From DASXYG01 sp036502625 (GTDB lineage: Bacteria > Actinomycetota > Actinomycetes > Streptosporangiales > Streptosporangiaceae): DNA of 57,427 nucleotides. Position numbers and translations under genes: made by a program. Positions 50,073-56,706 of the stretch are shown here, one piece after another; the first letter of the stretch is position 1; each line of letters opens with the position of its first letter. The notes under the pieces are model-generated. The model was not told the DNA's origin and made no database searches. It was given only the letters and a program-made list of their open reading frames with translations. The DNA lies in the NCBI GenBank assembly GCA_036502625.1, contig DASXYG010000027.1, positions 1 through 57,427 of the forward strand, in the 5' to 3' direction.

Positions 50073-51556
50073 TCGTGGGACGCCCCGTTCTCGGCCGAAC
50101 GGCCATCAGTGCCGGAAACGTCGTCGGTGAAGTCGGCCGCAATCGCGTCGATATCCGCATCGGAGACGTACGCGGCCCGCACCCGCGCCGGATCACGGGA
50201 TCCTTCAAGCAGCACGTAACCGACGCCCGCGCCGGTCGCCGTGGCCGACGAGATCTGATCGGCGTACGCACCGCGATCCCGAGCCCCGTCCCCGAGCACC
50301 ATGTCGACCTGGGCCTTCTCATCCATCCGCAACGCGATCTTGTCCGGGAACAGATTCCGGATCTCCAACACCTCCTTACGGGGGTCCTGGAGCGCGGCCA
50401 GCACCCCGACCCCGACCGAGCGGCCTTGGGACGTGAGGGTGGCCAGCGAGTTCTTGACCGGCTTCTTCACGCCGTTCGCGTCGGGGTGGTAGGCGGTCAG
50501 GAACGCCACCTCATCCACCACCACGAGCACGAACGGGTCTTCGGTGGTCGCGGTGTGGGACCGGACGCGTCCGGCGAACCGGTCGGCCCGCTTCTGCATG
50601 ACCTCCACGGCGTCTTCCAGCAGCGCCACCGAGTCCTCCGGATCAGCCGCGTACCGGGCGAACAGCGACCGGCCAAACGACAGCTCCATACGTTTCGGGT
50701 CGACGGCCCAGACCTCGACCAGGCCCGCCCGGATCGCAGGCAGCAGGGCGCGGATGGTGGACCAGATGATCGAGCCCTTGCCCGCCCCGGTCACCCCTGC
50801 GACGAGCACATGCGTGCCGTGGACCTTCAACCGCCAGTCCGACCCGTCCTCACACCGCCCCACCGGCAACGCACCGAGATCGGTCACGTCCGGGACAGGG
50901 AGCGCCGGAAGCGGATCCGCTAGGGAGTCACCGCGGGGGAACTCCAGCCACACCCGGCCGGGACGGTCCATCCGGACCCGGCACGACGCCGCCCCGAAGC
51001 CGTGCGCGAGTGCGGCGGCTTGGTCTTCCCAGTTGGCCGGCGCCTGCCCGCGCAGCATCTCCACCAGCACCCGATCCGCCCACGCCGTACACGTGACCTT
51101 CCGGACCTTCGGCAGATACTCCCGCTCGCCGCGCCGGGACAGGAGACCCGTCATGGTCATGACCGGCTGCCAGAACCTGCGGTAGAGGCTGAACCAGCGC
51201 CACCGCGCCAGGCCGGGAAGCCGTACCCGCAGTTCGAACGAGCCGGGCCACCGCCACGCCCACACCCCGAGCCCACCGGCGAGCAGCACCAGGACCACGA
51301 GCACCACGGCCACGGCCGTCCGCCATCCAGCCAGCACCGCCAAGACCACCGGCCCCAGCACGGCGATCGTGACGATCGGGTGAAGCACGGCCAGCACCAG
51401 GACCCGACCGAGGAAGCGCAGCAGGTGGACCAGGAGCACGATCCCCTCGGGCACCTTCCACACCGACCGCCCGAACACCGGAGCGGCGAACGGATCTTGC
51501 GTCGCCCACGGCGAGGCTTGATCGCCGGGCGACGTCTCCCGCCACATCCCCGGCAT
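50069..51556 (-). CDS. FtsK/SpoIIIE-type DNA translocase (TraSA-like)
   Basis: A 495 aa conjugative translocase. Three or four hydrophobic segments in residues 35-115 anchor it; the motor domain has Walker A GVTGAGKGS, Walker B VLVVVDEVAF and the arginine/sensor stretch LTSQGRSVGVGVLAALQDP. Such proteins move double-stranded DNA between mycelial cells and are the sole essential transfer protein of AICEs. The start at 51556 shares a base with the preceding stop (TGATG). Confidence 0.93.
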   Translation of the reverse strand: MPGMWRETSPGDQASPWATQDPFAAPVFGRSVWKVPEGIVLLVHLLRFLGRVLVLAVLHPIVTIAVLGPVVLAVLAGWRTAVAVVLVVLVLLAGGLGVWAWRWPGSFELRVRLPGLARWRWFSLYRRFWQPVMTMTGLLSRRGEREYLPKVRKVTCTAWADRVLVEMLRGQAPANWEDQAAALAHGFGAASCRVRMDRPGRVWLEFPRGDSLADPLPALPVPDVTDLGALPVGRCEDGSDWRLKVHGTHVLVAGVTGAGKGSIIWSTIRALLPAIRAGLVEVWAVDPKRMELSFGRSLFARYAADPEDSVALLEDAVEVMQKRADRFAGRVRSHTATTEDPFVLVVVDEVAFLTAYHPDANGVKKPVKNSLATLTSQGRSVGVGVLAALQDPRKEVLEIRNLFPDKIALRMDEKAQVDMVLGDGARDRGAYADQISSATATGAGVGYVLLEGSRDPARVRAAYVSDADIDAIAADFTDDVSGTDGRSAENGASHE

Positions 51557-51816
51557 CAGGCGGCCTCGCCGGTCAGCTCCGCCCGCAGACGCGCCGCCTC
51601 GGCCCGCGCCTCGACCACCGACGCATCCCCGTCGTCACGGGTCAGCCGAGCGAACAGGTCCACCTTCCACTCGAAGTACGCCAGCCGATCCCGGGCACTC
51701 ACATCCCGGAGGCCGATCAGTCGGTTCGCTTCGGCGACGAATGCCGCGATCTCGCCCACCGAGGCCCGTCGATCCGTCTCCGGCGCGCTCGTGGCGACCG
51801 TGTTGTTTTCAGGCAT
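51556..51816 (-). CDS. Small AICE protein, 86 aa
   Basis: Not recognised. A mostly helical acidic/basic protein: MPENNTVATSAPETDRRASVGEIAAFVAEANRLIGLRDVSARDRLAYFEWKVDLF. It lies between the small ORF pair and the translocase, TGATG-coupled to the latter. GAGGTCATCAATC precedes ATG 51816. The position fits the small proteins before tra in AICEs. Confidence 0.72.
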   Translation of the reverse strand: MPENNTVATSAPETDRRASVGEIAAFVAEANRLIGLRDVSARDRLAYFEWKVDLFARLTRDDGDASVVEARAEAARLRAELTGEAA

Positions 51817-51902
51817 GATTGATGACCTCTTCTCTTGGTTTCGCGCATGGGGAGAGAAGGGGCGGCCGAAGCTCTCACCTTCCGGCCGCCCCGCCGGAAC
51901 TG

Positions 51903-52205
51903 TCAGTCCGTCCGAAAGCCCGGTACGTCGCCGATGTCGGGGATGTGGATGCGCTCGCACTCGACGGCGTAATGGGTCGCCTCGGCGGCCAGTGCCCGTG
52001 CGAAGGCCAGATCGCCGTCCGTCACGCGATCCCGGAAGTCCGGTGCGATCTCGACATGCGCGCCCGGCCCATCGATGACCAGGGTGGGAGCCATCCCGCC
52101 GTACTCACGGCACGTCACGCCCGCGCCCTGGTCCGTGCGCAGCAGCAGGACGAACAGCGTCGACCCATCGGAGTTCGTGTGCGTCGTGAACTGGGTGAAG
52201 CTCAT
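51903..52205 (-). CDS. Small AICE protein, 100 aa (paralogue of next)
   Basis: Not recognised. MSFTQFTTHTNSDGSTLFVLLLRTDQGAG ... DGDLAFARALAAEATHYAVECERIHI. The C-terminal half resembles that of the following upstream gene (DDVAFARELARAAAKFAEFCER), so the two are diverged tandem paralogues. A strand-rich first half and a helical second half are visible. Its ATG is TGATG-coupled to the preceding stop. Confidence 0.72.
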   Translation of the reverse strand: MSFTQFTTHTNSDGSTLFVLLLRTDQGAGVTCREYGGMAPTLVIDGPGAHVEIAPDFRDRVTDGDLAFARALAAEATHYAVECERIHIPDIGDVPGFRTD

Positions 52206-52519
52206 CAGGCCGCCCGCCCATCGGCGTCCGTGACCGTGTCGGGAGGCGGGACGTCGGCCCCGTTCGGCAGCCCCCGATACGACCGTTCGCAAAACTCCGC
52301 GAACTTCGCCGCCGCCCGCGCCAGCTCCCGCGCGAACGCCACATCATCGGCCCCGACCGTGTCTTCGCGCGCCGTCCCGAGCAGCACCACCGACGAACCC
52401 AGGCGCACCGACAGCACCGGCGAGCGCTTCGGGTAGCCGACTGCGAACGCCTGACCATCCGCACAGACGTGGAGCGTCAGCACGGACGACGGACGCGCCT
52501 TACGTCCGACGCCCCGCAT
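52205..52519 (-). CDS. Small AICE protein, 104 aa (paralogue of previous)
   Basis: Not recognised. MRGVGRKARPSSVLTLHVCADGQAFAVGYPKRSPVLSVRLGSSVVLLGTARED ... DDVAFARELARAAAKFAEFCERSYRG. It shares its helical part and general strand pattern with the downstream gene. TGATG junctions join it to both neighbours. Confidence 0.72.
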   Translation of the reverse strand: MRGVGRKARPSSVLTLHVCADGQAFAVGYPKRSPVLSVRLGSSVVLLGTAREDTVGADDVAFARELARAAAKFAEFCERSYRGLPNGADVPPPDTVTDADGRAA

Positions 52520-52989
52520 CAGGCCGCATCCTTAGCCGCCGGAGCCGGACCAGCCGGAGCCGACGCCGACCGCTTGCCCGAGCCCGTACCTCCGGACGCC
52601 GCTCCCCCGGGCGCGCTCACGCCCTTCGCCTTCAACGAGAAGTTGATGCGGGTCCGCGGGTTGCCCTCCCGGTCCCGTCCGCCGGTGAACTCCACCCACG
52701 GCATCGCGGTCATCCCCTCGAACTCGACGGGCCGGAACGGAACGCCGGGCACCTCCTCCGGCAGCACCGGACAGACCGGCGCGATGACCTTGACCTTGAC
52801 GGACTTCGCCTTGCCCCGCGCTTCGGGGTCCGCGTCGATCACGTCCACGGCCCACATCAGCTCACCGGACGCCTTGTCCCGCGCGGGCTTCCCCGACTCG
52901 AAGTCGTTGACGGGCTCCACCCCCAGCGCGAACGCGCCGTGCGGGAACACCTGGCCGAACTCCACCGGAAACGCACCCTGCAATGCCAC
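52519..52989 (-). CDS. pra: Pra-like activator of replication, integration and excision
   Basis: A 156 aa protein with MALQGAFPVEFGQVFPHGAFALGVEPVNDFESGKPARDKASGELMWAVDVIDADPEARGKAKSVKVKV, the pattern of the pSAM2 Pra family, and a Gly/Ala-rich tail. In pSAM2 Pra switches the element to excision, replication and transfer by activating the rep-xis-int operon. Here pra heads that operon. The motif-rich region directly upstream suggests tight repression. Confidence 0.82.
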   Translation of the reverse strand: MALQGAFPVEFGQVFPHGAFALGVEPVNDFESGKPARDKASGELMWAVDVIDADPEARGKAKSVKVKVIAPVCPVLPEEVPGVPFRPVEFEGMTAMPWVEFTGGRDREGNPRTRINFSLKAKGVSAPGGAASGGTGSGKRSASAPAGPAPAAKDAA

Positions 52990-53009
52990 ACCAGTCTCCC
53001 TTCGTCCAC

Positions 53010-53097
53010 CCCCCTAGACAGTTCGCCGGTTGCCGCCCCTGTTGTCTAGGGGGATATCCAGGAGACTACACGCGGGACCGCATGTTGTCTAGGGGGG
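53010..53097. promoter_or_regulatory. Cluster of TGTCTAGGGGG sites upstream of pra
   Basis: Three copies in the 144 bp between pra and the phosphatase gene: CCCCCTAGACA (about 53010-53020, reading on the minus strand) and TGTCTAGGGGG at 53043-53053 and 53086-53096. The first two form an inverted repeat. The same heptamer recurs upstream of other element genes. This is the likely binding region of an element repressor. Confidence 0.68.
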
Positions 53098-53133
53098 TAA
53101 TCACCGGCGTGTCGTGGTCAAGATCCGCGCCGC

Positions 53134-53952
53134 TCAGAAGGAGATGAACGCCGCCGTCGCGTCGTCGCGGCTCTTCCCGCGCGGCCAGCGACGCCCGTCC
53201 GGGTCGGAGTTCTCGGCCTCACGCGTCCGGGCGATCAGCTCGTCCGGCCCGGCGGACTCCAGCACCTTGACCAGCTCTTCCCACGACATCAGGCCGAACC
53301 GATCGGCCATCCGGCTCGCCCCGTCACTGAGTACGGCGACAGACGACAGGTCATCGACAGGCACCGAGCCGACGAGCGCATGGCCGGCCGCCTCCGGATC
53401 GGCACTCGCCACCCAGAACCCACCGGTCCGATTGCGTGAGGACCACAGCGCCTCCATGTAGGCCCGCCGAGCCTCTTCGTGTTCGGGCGTATCGGCCGGA
53501 AGCGCGTCCATCGGCTTCCGCAGCTCCCGCCCCACCTCGGCCTCTCGATCGTCCGTGACGACCTCCGGCCCCTCCCCCGCACGGTCAAGCACCAGGACCG
53601 AGTCCGCGAGCACCAGGTACGACAGCACCCCGGCACGTACGCGAACGGCGATCACCGTGGCCGATGGCGACCCCGGGTGCGCCAGGTCGCACGTATCGGC
53701 ATGAAGCGAACGGACGTGAGCGATCGCATCACCGAGCGCATCGGCCAGCGGCACGTCGTTGCCCGTGATCTTGCCGAGAAGGACGCCCCCGAGCGTGCGC
53801 GCGTACCAGGCCACCCCGTGTATGCACCCGGACTCCGAGCCAGCAGGGGTACCCGCCCCGTCGAGCAGGACCAGCGCGTCAGACGAGGCCGCCGCGAAGT
53901 CCTCGTTCGGCCGGTCAGGCTTGGCGGGTTCGGTCGCGAGCGTGACCCGCAC
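53134..53952 (-). CDS. PP2C-family protein phosphatase-like protein
   Basis: A 272 aa PPM/PP2C-fold protein: metal-binding acidic residues in RPNEDFAAA (Asp18) and LLDGAGTP (Asp31-Gly32), then AVLSDGASRMADRF and SRDDATAAFISF for the third and fourth Asp. The middle is variable. It is expected to be a Mn/Mg-dependent Ser/Thr phosphatase. The GTG at 53952 lies 2 bp after the HTH-sensor stop with GAGGAGA upstream, so the two are co-expressed. With the RsbW-like ATPase nearby it may form a phosphorylation switch. Confidence 0.87.
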   Translation of the reverse strand: MRVTLATEPAKPDRPNEDFAAASSDALVLLDGAGTPAGSESGCIHGVAWYARTLGGVLLGKITGNDVPLADALGDAIAHVRSLHADTCDLAHPGSPSATVIAVRVRAGVLSYLVLADSVLVLDRAGEGPEVVTDDREAEVGRELRKPMDALPADTPEHEEARRAYMEALWSSRNRTGGFWVASADPEAAGHALVGSVPVDDLSSVAVLSDGASRMADRFGLMSWEELVKVLESAGPDELIARTREAENSDPDGRRWPRGKSRDDATAAFISF

Positions 53953-53954
53953 GC

Positions 53955-54797
53955 CTAGATCTCCTCATGCACGTACAACGGCGTCAGGAGTTCGGTCTCC
54001 TCGGGCTCGTGACTCTCTGGGTCATACGTCACGCCGACGACGGCCGAGAACGGCCGGTCCGTCACCTGACCCCATAGCGAGCCGATATCCGTGGCGAGCA
54101 ACCGGACGACGCCGAGGGTGCCTGGCGGGTGAATACCGGTGAAGACCAGGAACGTGCCGTTACCGTCCGGACGCGGCAGCCGCCCGAGGTACGCGACGTC
54201 GTGGTTCGTCGCCGGGTCGTCGTCCCACCCGGACCGATACACGGTCTCCGTACGCGTGTCGCGCAGTGTCCAAGGCCCGTCGTCCGCGCGTTCCCACTTC
54301 ACCACCGGGTCGGCGTCGTACGCACGCCCGACGACATCGGACAGCCGCGGTCCGCAGATCACGATGAGGTTCGGCCGGTTGAGGTCGATCTCCCCGCCGA
54401 TCGGCAGGTGTTCCAGCTCCGTGCCGAGCCCGAACGAGCGCGCCAGGTCTTCCAGCCGCTTGGCCGCTGTGACGTCCTCCATCGCGACGACGGGACGGGC
54501 GTTCTTCGCCTCCCGCTTCAGCGGTGTGACGACCGTGATCGTGCCCGCACCAAGGAACGCGCCCTCCGGCGCCGGCCCCGTGTGCCGGATCTGGTGAATC
54601 CGACCGCGGCTCAGCCCGGCAGCATCCGCGATCTGCGCGTACGAAAGGCCCTGCGCGTGGAGATCCTGCACCAACCGGCGGCGAAGCCGGGAGAGTTCGG
54701 TGACTTCCTCTTGCGCCGTTTGCAGCCGTGCAGTCGTAACGCGAAGCAGCTCGTACGGGTCATCGATGCCCGCGAGCTCGTCCGATACGCCCGGCAC
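53955..54797 (-). CDS. HTH protein with sensor-like C-terminal domain
   Basis: A 280 aa protein: a helical N-terminus, then a sigma-region-4-like HTH at residues 40-72 (RRRLVQDLHAQGLSYAQIADAAGLSRGRIHQI). The C-terminal domain of about 190 residues has IDLNRPNLIVICGPRLSDVVGRAY, WDDDPATNHDVAYLGRLPRPDGNGTFLVFTGIHPPGTLGVVRLL and a final LLTPLYVHEEI. I do not know a name for this domain; its Gly-rich CGPRLS and FTGIHPPGT loops suggest nucleotide or small-ligand binding. GTG 54797 has GGGAGG five bases upstream. Followed by the phosphatase gene. Confidence 0.82.
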   Translation of the reverse strand: MPGVSDELAGIDDPYELLRVTTARLQTAQEEVTELSRLRRRLVQDLHAQGLSYAQIADAAGLSRGRIHQIRHTGPAPEGAFLGAGTITVVTPLKREAKNARPVVAMEDVTAAKRLEDLARSFGLGTELEHLPIGGEIDLNRPNLIVICGPRLSDVVGRAYDADPVVKWERADDGPWTLRDTRTETVYRSGWDDDPATNHDVAYLGRLPRPDGNGTFLVFTGIHPPGTLGVVRLLATDIGSLWGQVTDRPFSAVVGVTYDPESHEPEETELLTPLYVHEEI

Positions 54798-54824
54798 GTC
54801 AGCCTCCCTAGTCGCTAGCGGCCA

Positions 54825-54842
54825 GCATAGGCCCCTAGACAA
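54825..54842 (-). promoter_or_regulatory. TTGTCTAGGGG half-site upstream of HTH-phosphatase pair
   Basis: On the minus strand TTGTCTAGGGGCCTATGC lies 28-45 bases upstream of the HTH-sensor start. The left half matches GTCTAG exactly; the right half CTATGC is a weak match to CTAGAC. Confidence 0.5.
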
Positions 54843-54919
54843 GGGCGAGGCTTGCTCTTCGCCTGTTGCAGAACTCACCGCCGTGAACCGCCGACGGTGC
54901 CTCCGCATGGGTGGTCCAC

Positions 54920-55312
54920 TCACGATCCGTCGTCAAGACCGAGGTCGGCCCACACCCGCCGTCCAAGATCGGTCGGCTCGCTCCCCCACTCCTTCGCGAC
55001 CCGTTCCACCAGGGCGAGGCCACGCCCGAACTCCGCATCCCGCGCAGCGGAGATGACCACCGGGTCACCGTCGCCGCCGAGGTCGGTCACGCTCACCTGT
55101 ACGCGGTCCGGCGGATCGAGATCGACGGAGACCACGAACCAGCCATCGCACAGGCCGCTGCACGAGTAGCGAATGGCATTGGTGGCCAGCTCCGAGACGA
55201 CCAGCTCGGCCAGGTCCACGACGGGACGCGCCCCGAGGACCAGCGCCACGAACTGCCGAGCCTGCGCGATCTGCTCAGGACGCCCCCGGAACGAGCGCGA
55301 CCACTGCACCAT
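54920..55312 (-). CDS. RsbW-like ATP-binding protein (HATPase, anti-sigma type)
   Basis: A 130 aa GHKL ATPase of the anti-sigma serine-kinase kind. N-box ELATNAIRY (41-49), G1 box VTDLGGDGDP (Asp77) and G2 GRGLALVE (97-104) are present. Actinomycetes have many such single-domain proteins, often beside WhiJ-type XRE-DUF5753 regulators as here. It may phosphorylate or sequester a partner that the neighbouring PP2C dephosphorylates. A perfect GTATAG-GGGG-CTATAC palindrome stands 19 bp upstream of ATG 55312. Confidence 0.88.
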   Translation of the reverse strand: MVQWSRSFRGRPEQIAQARQFVALVLGARPVVDLAELVVSELATNAIRYSCSGLCDGWFVVSVDLDPPDRVQVSVTDLGGDGDPVVISAARDAEFGRGLALVERVAKEWGSEPTDLGRRVWADLGLDDGS

Positions 55313-55330
55313 CCCAACCACATCCAGTAT

Positions 55331-55346
55331 GTATAGGGGGCTATAC
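55331..55346. promoter_or_regulatory. Palindrome GTATAG-GGGG-CTATAC upstream of RsbW-like gene
   Basis: Perfect 6 bp arms around a G4 spacer, same architecture as the GTCTAG-GGGG-CTAGAC site at 56944 and with only one base changed per arm. Located 19-34 bases upstream of the HATPase start. Confidence 0.68.
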
Positions 55347-55403
55347 GGATTGGTCGGAACGCTACGCCGTCCAGAGAGGCTATTCAAGCAGCTTCGTGCA
55401 TAA

Positions 55404-56222
55404 CTAGCGCGATGGGTGCGACTTCTCTAGCTGCCGAAAGTCCTCGGTGACCGCCGCAAGCACCGCGTGCATGGGCTTGCCGAACACCGCCGCCGACTCG
55501 AACGCGTCGAAGATCTCCCGGTGCGCCGCCACGTCGGCCGGGTCCGTCAGCGTCAGCTCACGCGTGAACGTCTCCACCGTCACGGCCTGGTCATCATGCA
55601 ACGTGAACCCGTGCAGCGGAACGGACGGAACCGCCGCCGACCACGGGACGATCCCGATCCGCACGTTCCGCTTCCGGTCCAGGTCAGCGATGCGGTCAAG
55701 CTGCTTGACCATCAGACCCGGCGAGTCCGGCCACGTCCGGATCGCACCCTCCGTCACGACGAAGGTGAACCGGCGAGACGTGTCCGCGAGCGGGTTCGTA
55801 CCGCCATCGCCGCCGGCCCCCGCGAGCGCGTGAAAGGCGCGCGCGTACTCCTCCGTCTGGAGAAGCCGGGGAACCGCGGCCGACTGGAAACACCGGATGT
55901 CGACGGCGGACGACACAAGATCGGCGCCGCCCTCACGCCGCATCGAGACGCCCGCGTCCACCCGACGACGCGCCACCCCATACGCCCGCTCCACCAGCGC
56001 GGCCAGATCCGCGGCCGCATCACCGCCCAGGCCGAGAGCATCCACCACACGCGTCACGACCTCGGCATCCGCGACGGCCCGCCCCGTCTCGATCCGCGAC
56101 ACGGTCGGCTGCGACACGTTCGCCAGCCGCGCCACCGCCGGCCCACTCAGCCCACAGGCCCGCCGCTCCCGCCGTACGGCATCGCCCAGCTCCCGAAGAT
56201 CCGCCGCAACGTCGCCACCCAT
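55404..56222 (-). CDS. XRE-family regulator with DUF5753 domain (WhiJ-like)
   Basis: A 272 aa regulator: XRE HTH LRELGDAVRRERRACGLSGPAVARLANVSQPTVSRIETGRAVAD (residues 10-55), then DUF5753 with DIRCFQSAAVPRLLQTEEYARAFHAL, RRFTFVVTEGAIRTW and RNVRIGIVPWSAAVPSVPLHGFTLHDD. This family is actinobacteria-specific and controls development or antibiotic genes, usually with a DUF397 partner; no DUF397 gene is seen here. No RBS precedes ATG 56222, so the mRNA may be leaderless. Candidate for the protein that binds the shared palindrome. Confidence 0.92.
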   Translation of the reverse strand: MGGDVAADLRELGDAVRRERRACGLSGPAVARLANVSQPTVSRIETGRAVADAEVVTRVVDALGLGGDAAADLAALVERAYGVARRRVDAGVSMRREGGADLVSSAVDIRCFQSAAVPRLLQTEEYARAFHALAGAGGDGGTNPLADTSRRFTFVVTEGAIRTWPDSPGLMVKQLDRIADLDRKRNVRIGIVPWSAAVPSVPLHGFTLHDDQAVTVETFTRELTLTDPADVAAHREIFDAFESAAVFGKPMHAVLAAVTEDFRQLEKSHPSR

Positions 56223-56325
56223 ACAAGCGTTCTACCGCACGCGAGCGACACCACGACCACAGTCCGCAACCGCGCCGACGATCAGTCCCAAAGATCGATT
56301 GCCGAAAGACGCCGACATGACGAAT

Positions 56326-56354
56326 CCCCGGCCCATCGCACACCTGGGCCGGGG
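56326..56354. terminator. Strong hairpin between WhiJ-like gene and small ORF
   Basis: CCCCGGCCCA (56326-56335) pairs perfectly with TGGGCCGGGG (56345-56354) over a 9 nt loop. It follows the minus-strand small gene at 56437 by about 80 bp and precedes the WhiJ-like gene. Confidence 0.7.
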
Positions 56355-56436
56355 ACATCGCCCACCGCCGGGCATCGAGTACGACCGCCCGCCGAAGACG
56401 GCACGCCGCCCAGGGGGCCGACGACGTGCCGGCCCA

Positions 56437-56706
56437 TCACGGCACCGCGCCATCCACTTCCCGCCGAACGCCCGCGTGAGCATCCGTCGTGGTATTCAAC
56501 GCGTCCGCGATCAAGCGAGCCGTCTCCTCGCTCATGTCGATGACCAACTCGTCCCCCTCCCCGATCACGAGCCGCACAGGACGCTCGTCCGACGCTTCGA
56601 TCAACATCGTGTCCTTAGCGTTCCGAACCGGCGTCCCATCAGGCACGTAAACGTTCACCCACGTCCCAACGCCCTCAACGCCAGGCCCCGACATCCAATA
56701 ACCCAT
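56437..56706 (-). CDS. Small hypothetical protein, about 89 aa
   Basis: Not recognised. MGYWMSGPGVEGVGTWVNVYVPDGTPVRNAKDTMLIEASDERPVRLVIGEGDELVIDMSEETARLIADALNTTTD. Strand-rich, then an acidic helix that could be a dimer or partner surface. The position before a WhiJ-like gene is that of a DUF397 partner, but the sequence does not look like DUF397. ATG 56706 has GAGGT upstream; ATG 56721 is an in-frame alternative. Confidence 0.68.
   Translation of the reverse strand: MGYWMSGPGVEGVGTWVNVYVPDGTPVRNAKDTMLIEASDERPVRLVIGEGDELVIDMSEETARLIADALNTTTDAHAGVRREVDGAVP

Noticed and set aside
56437..56706. DUF397 partner of the WhiJ-like regulator
   Set aside because: Size and place fit, but the typical Trp/Ser-Ser and RDS motifs are missing.
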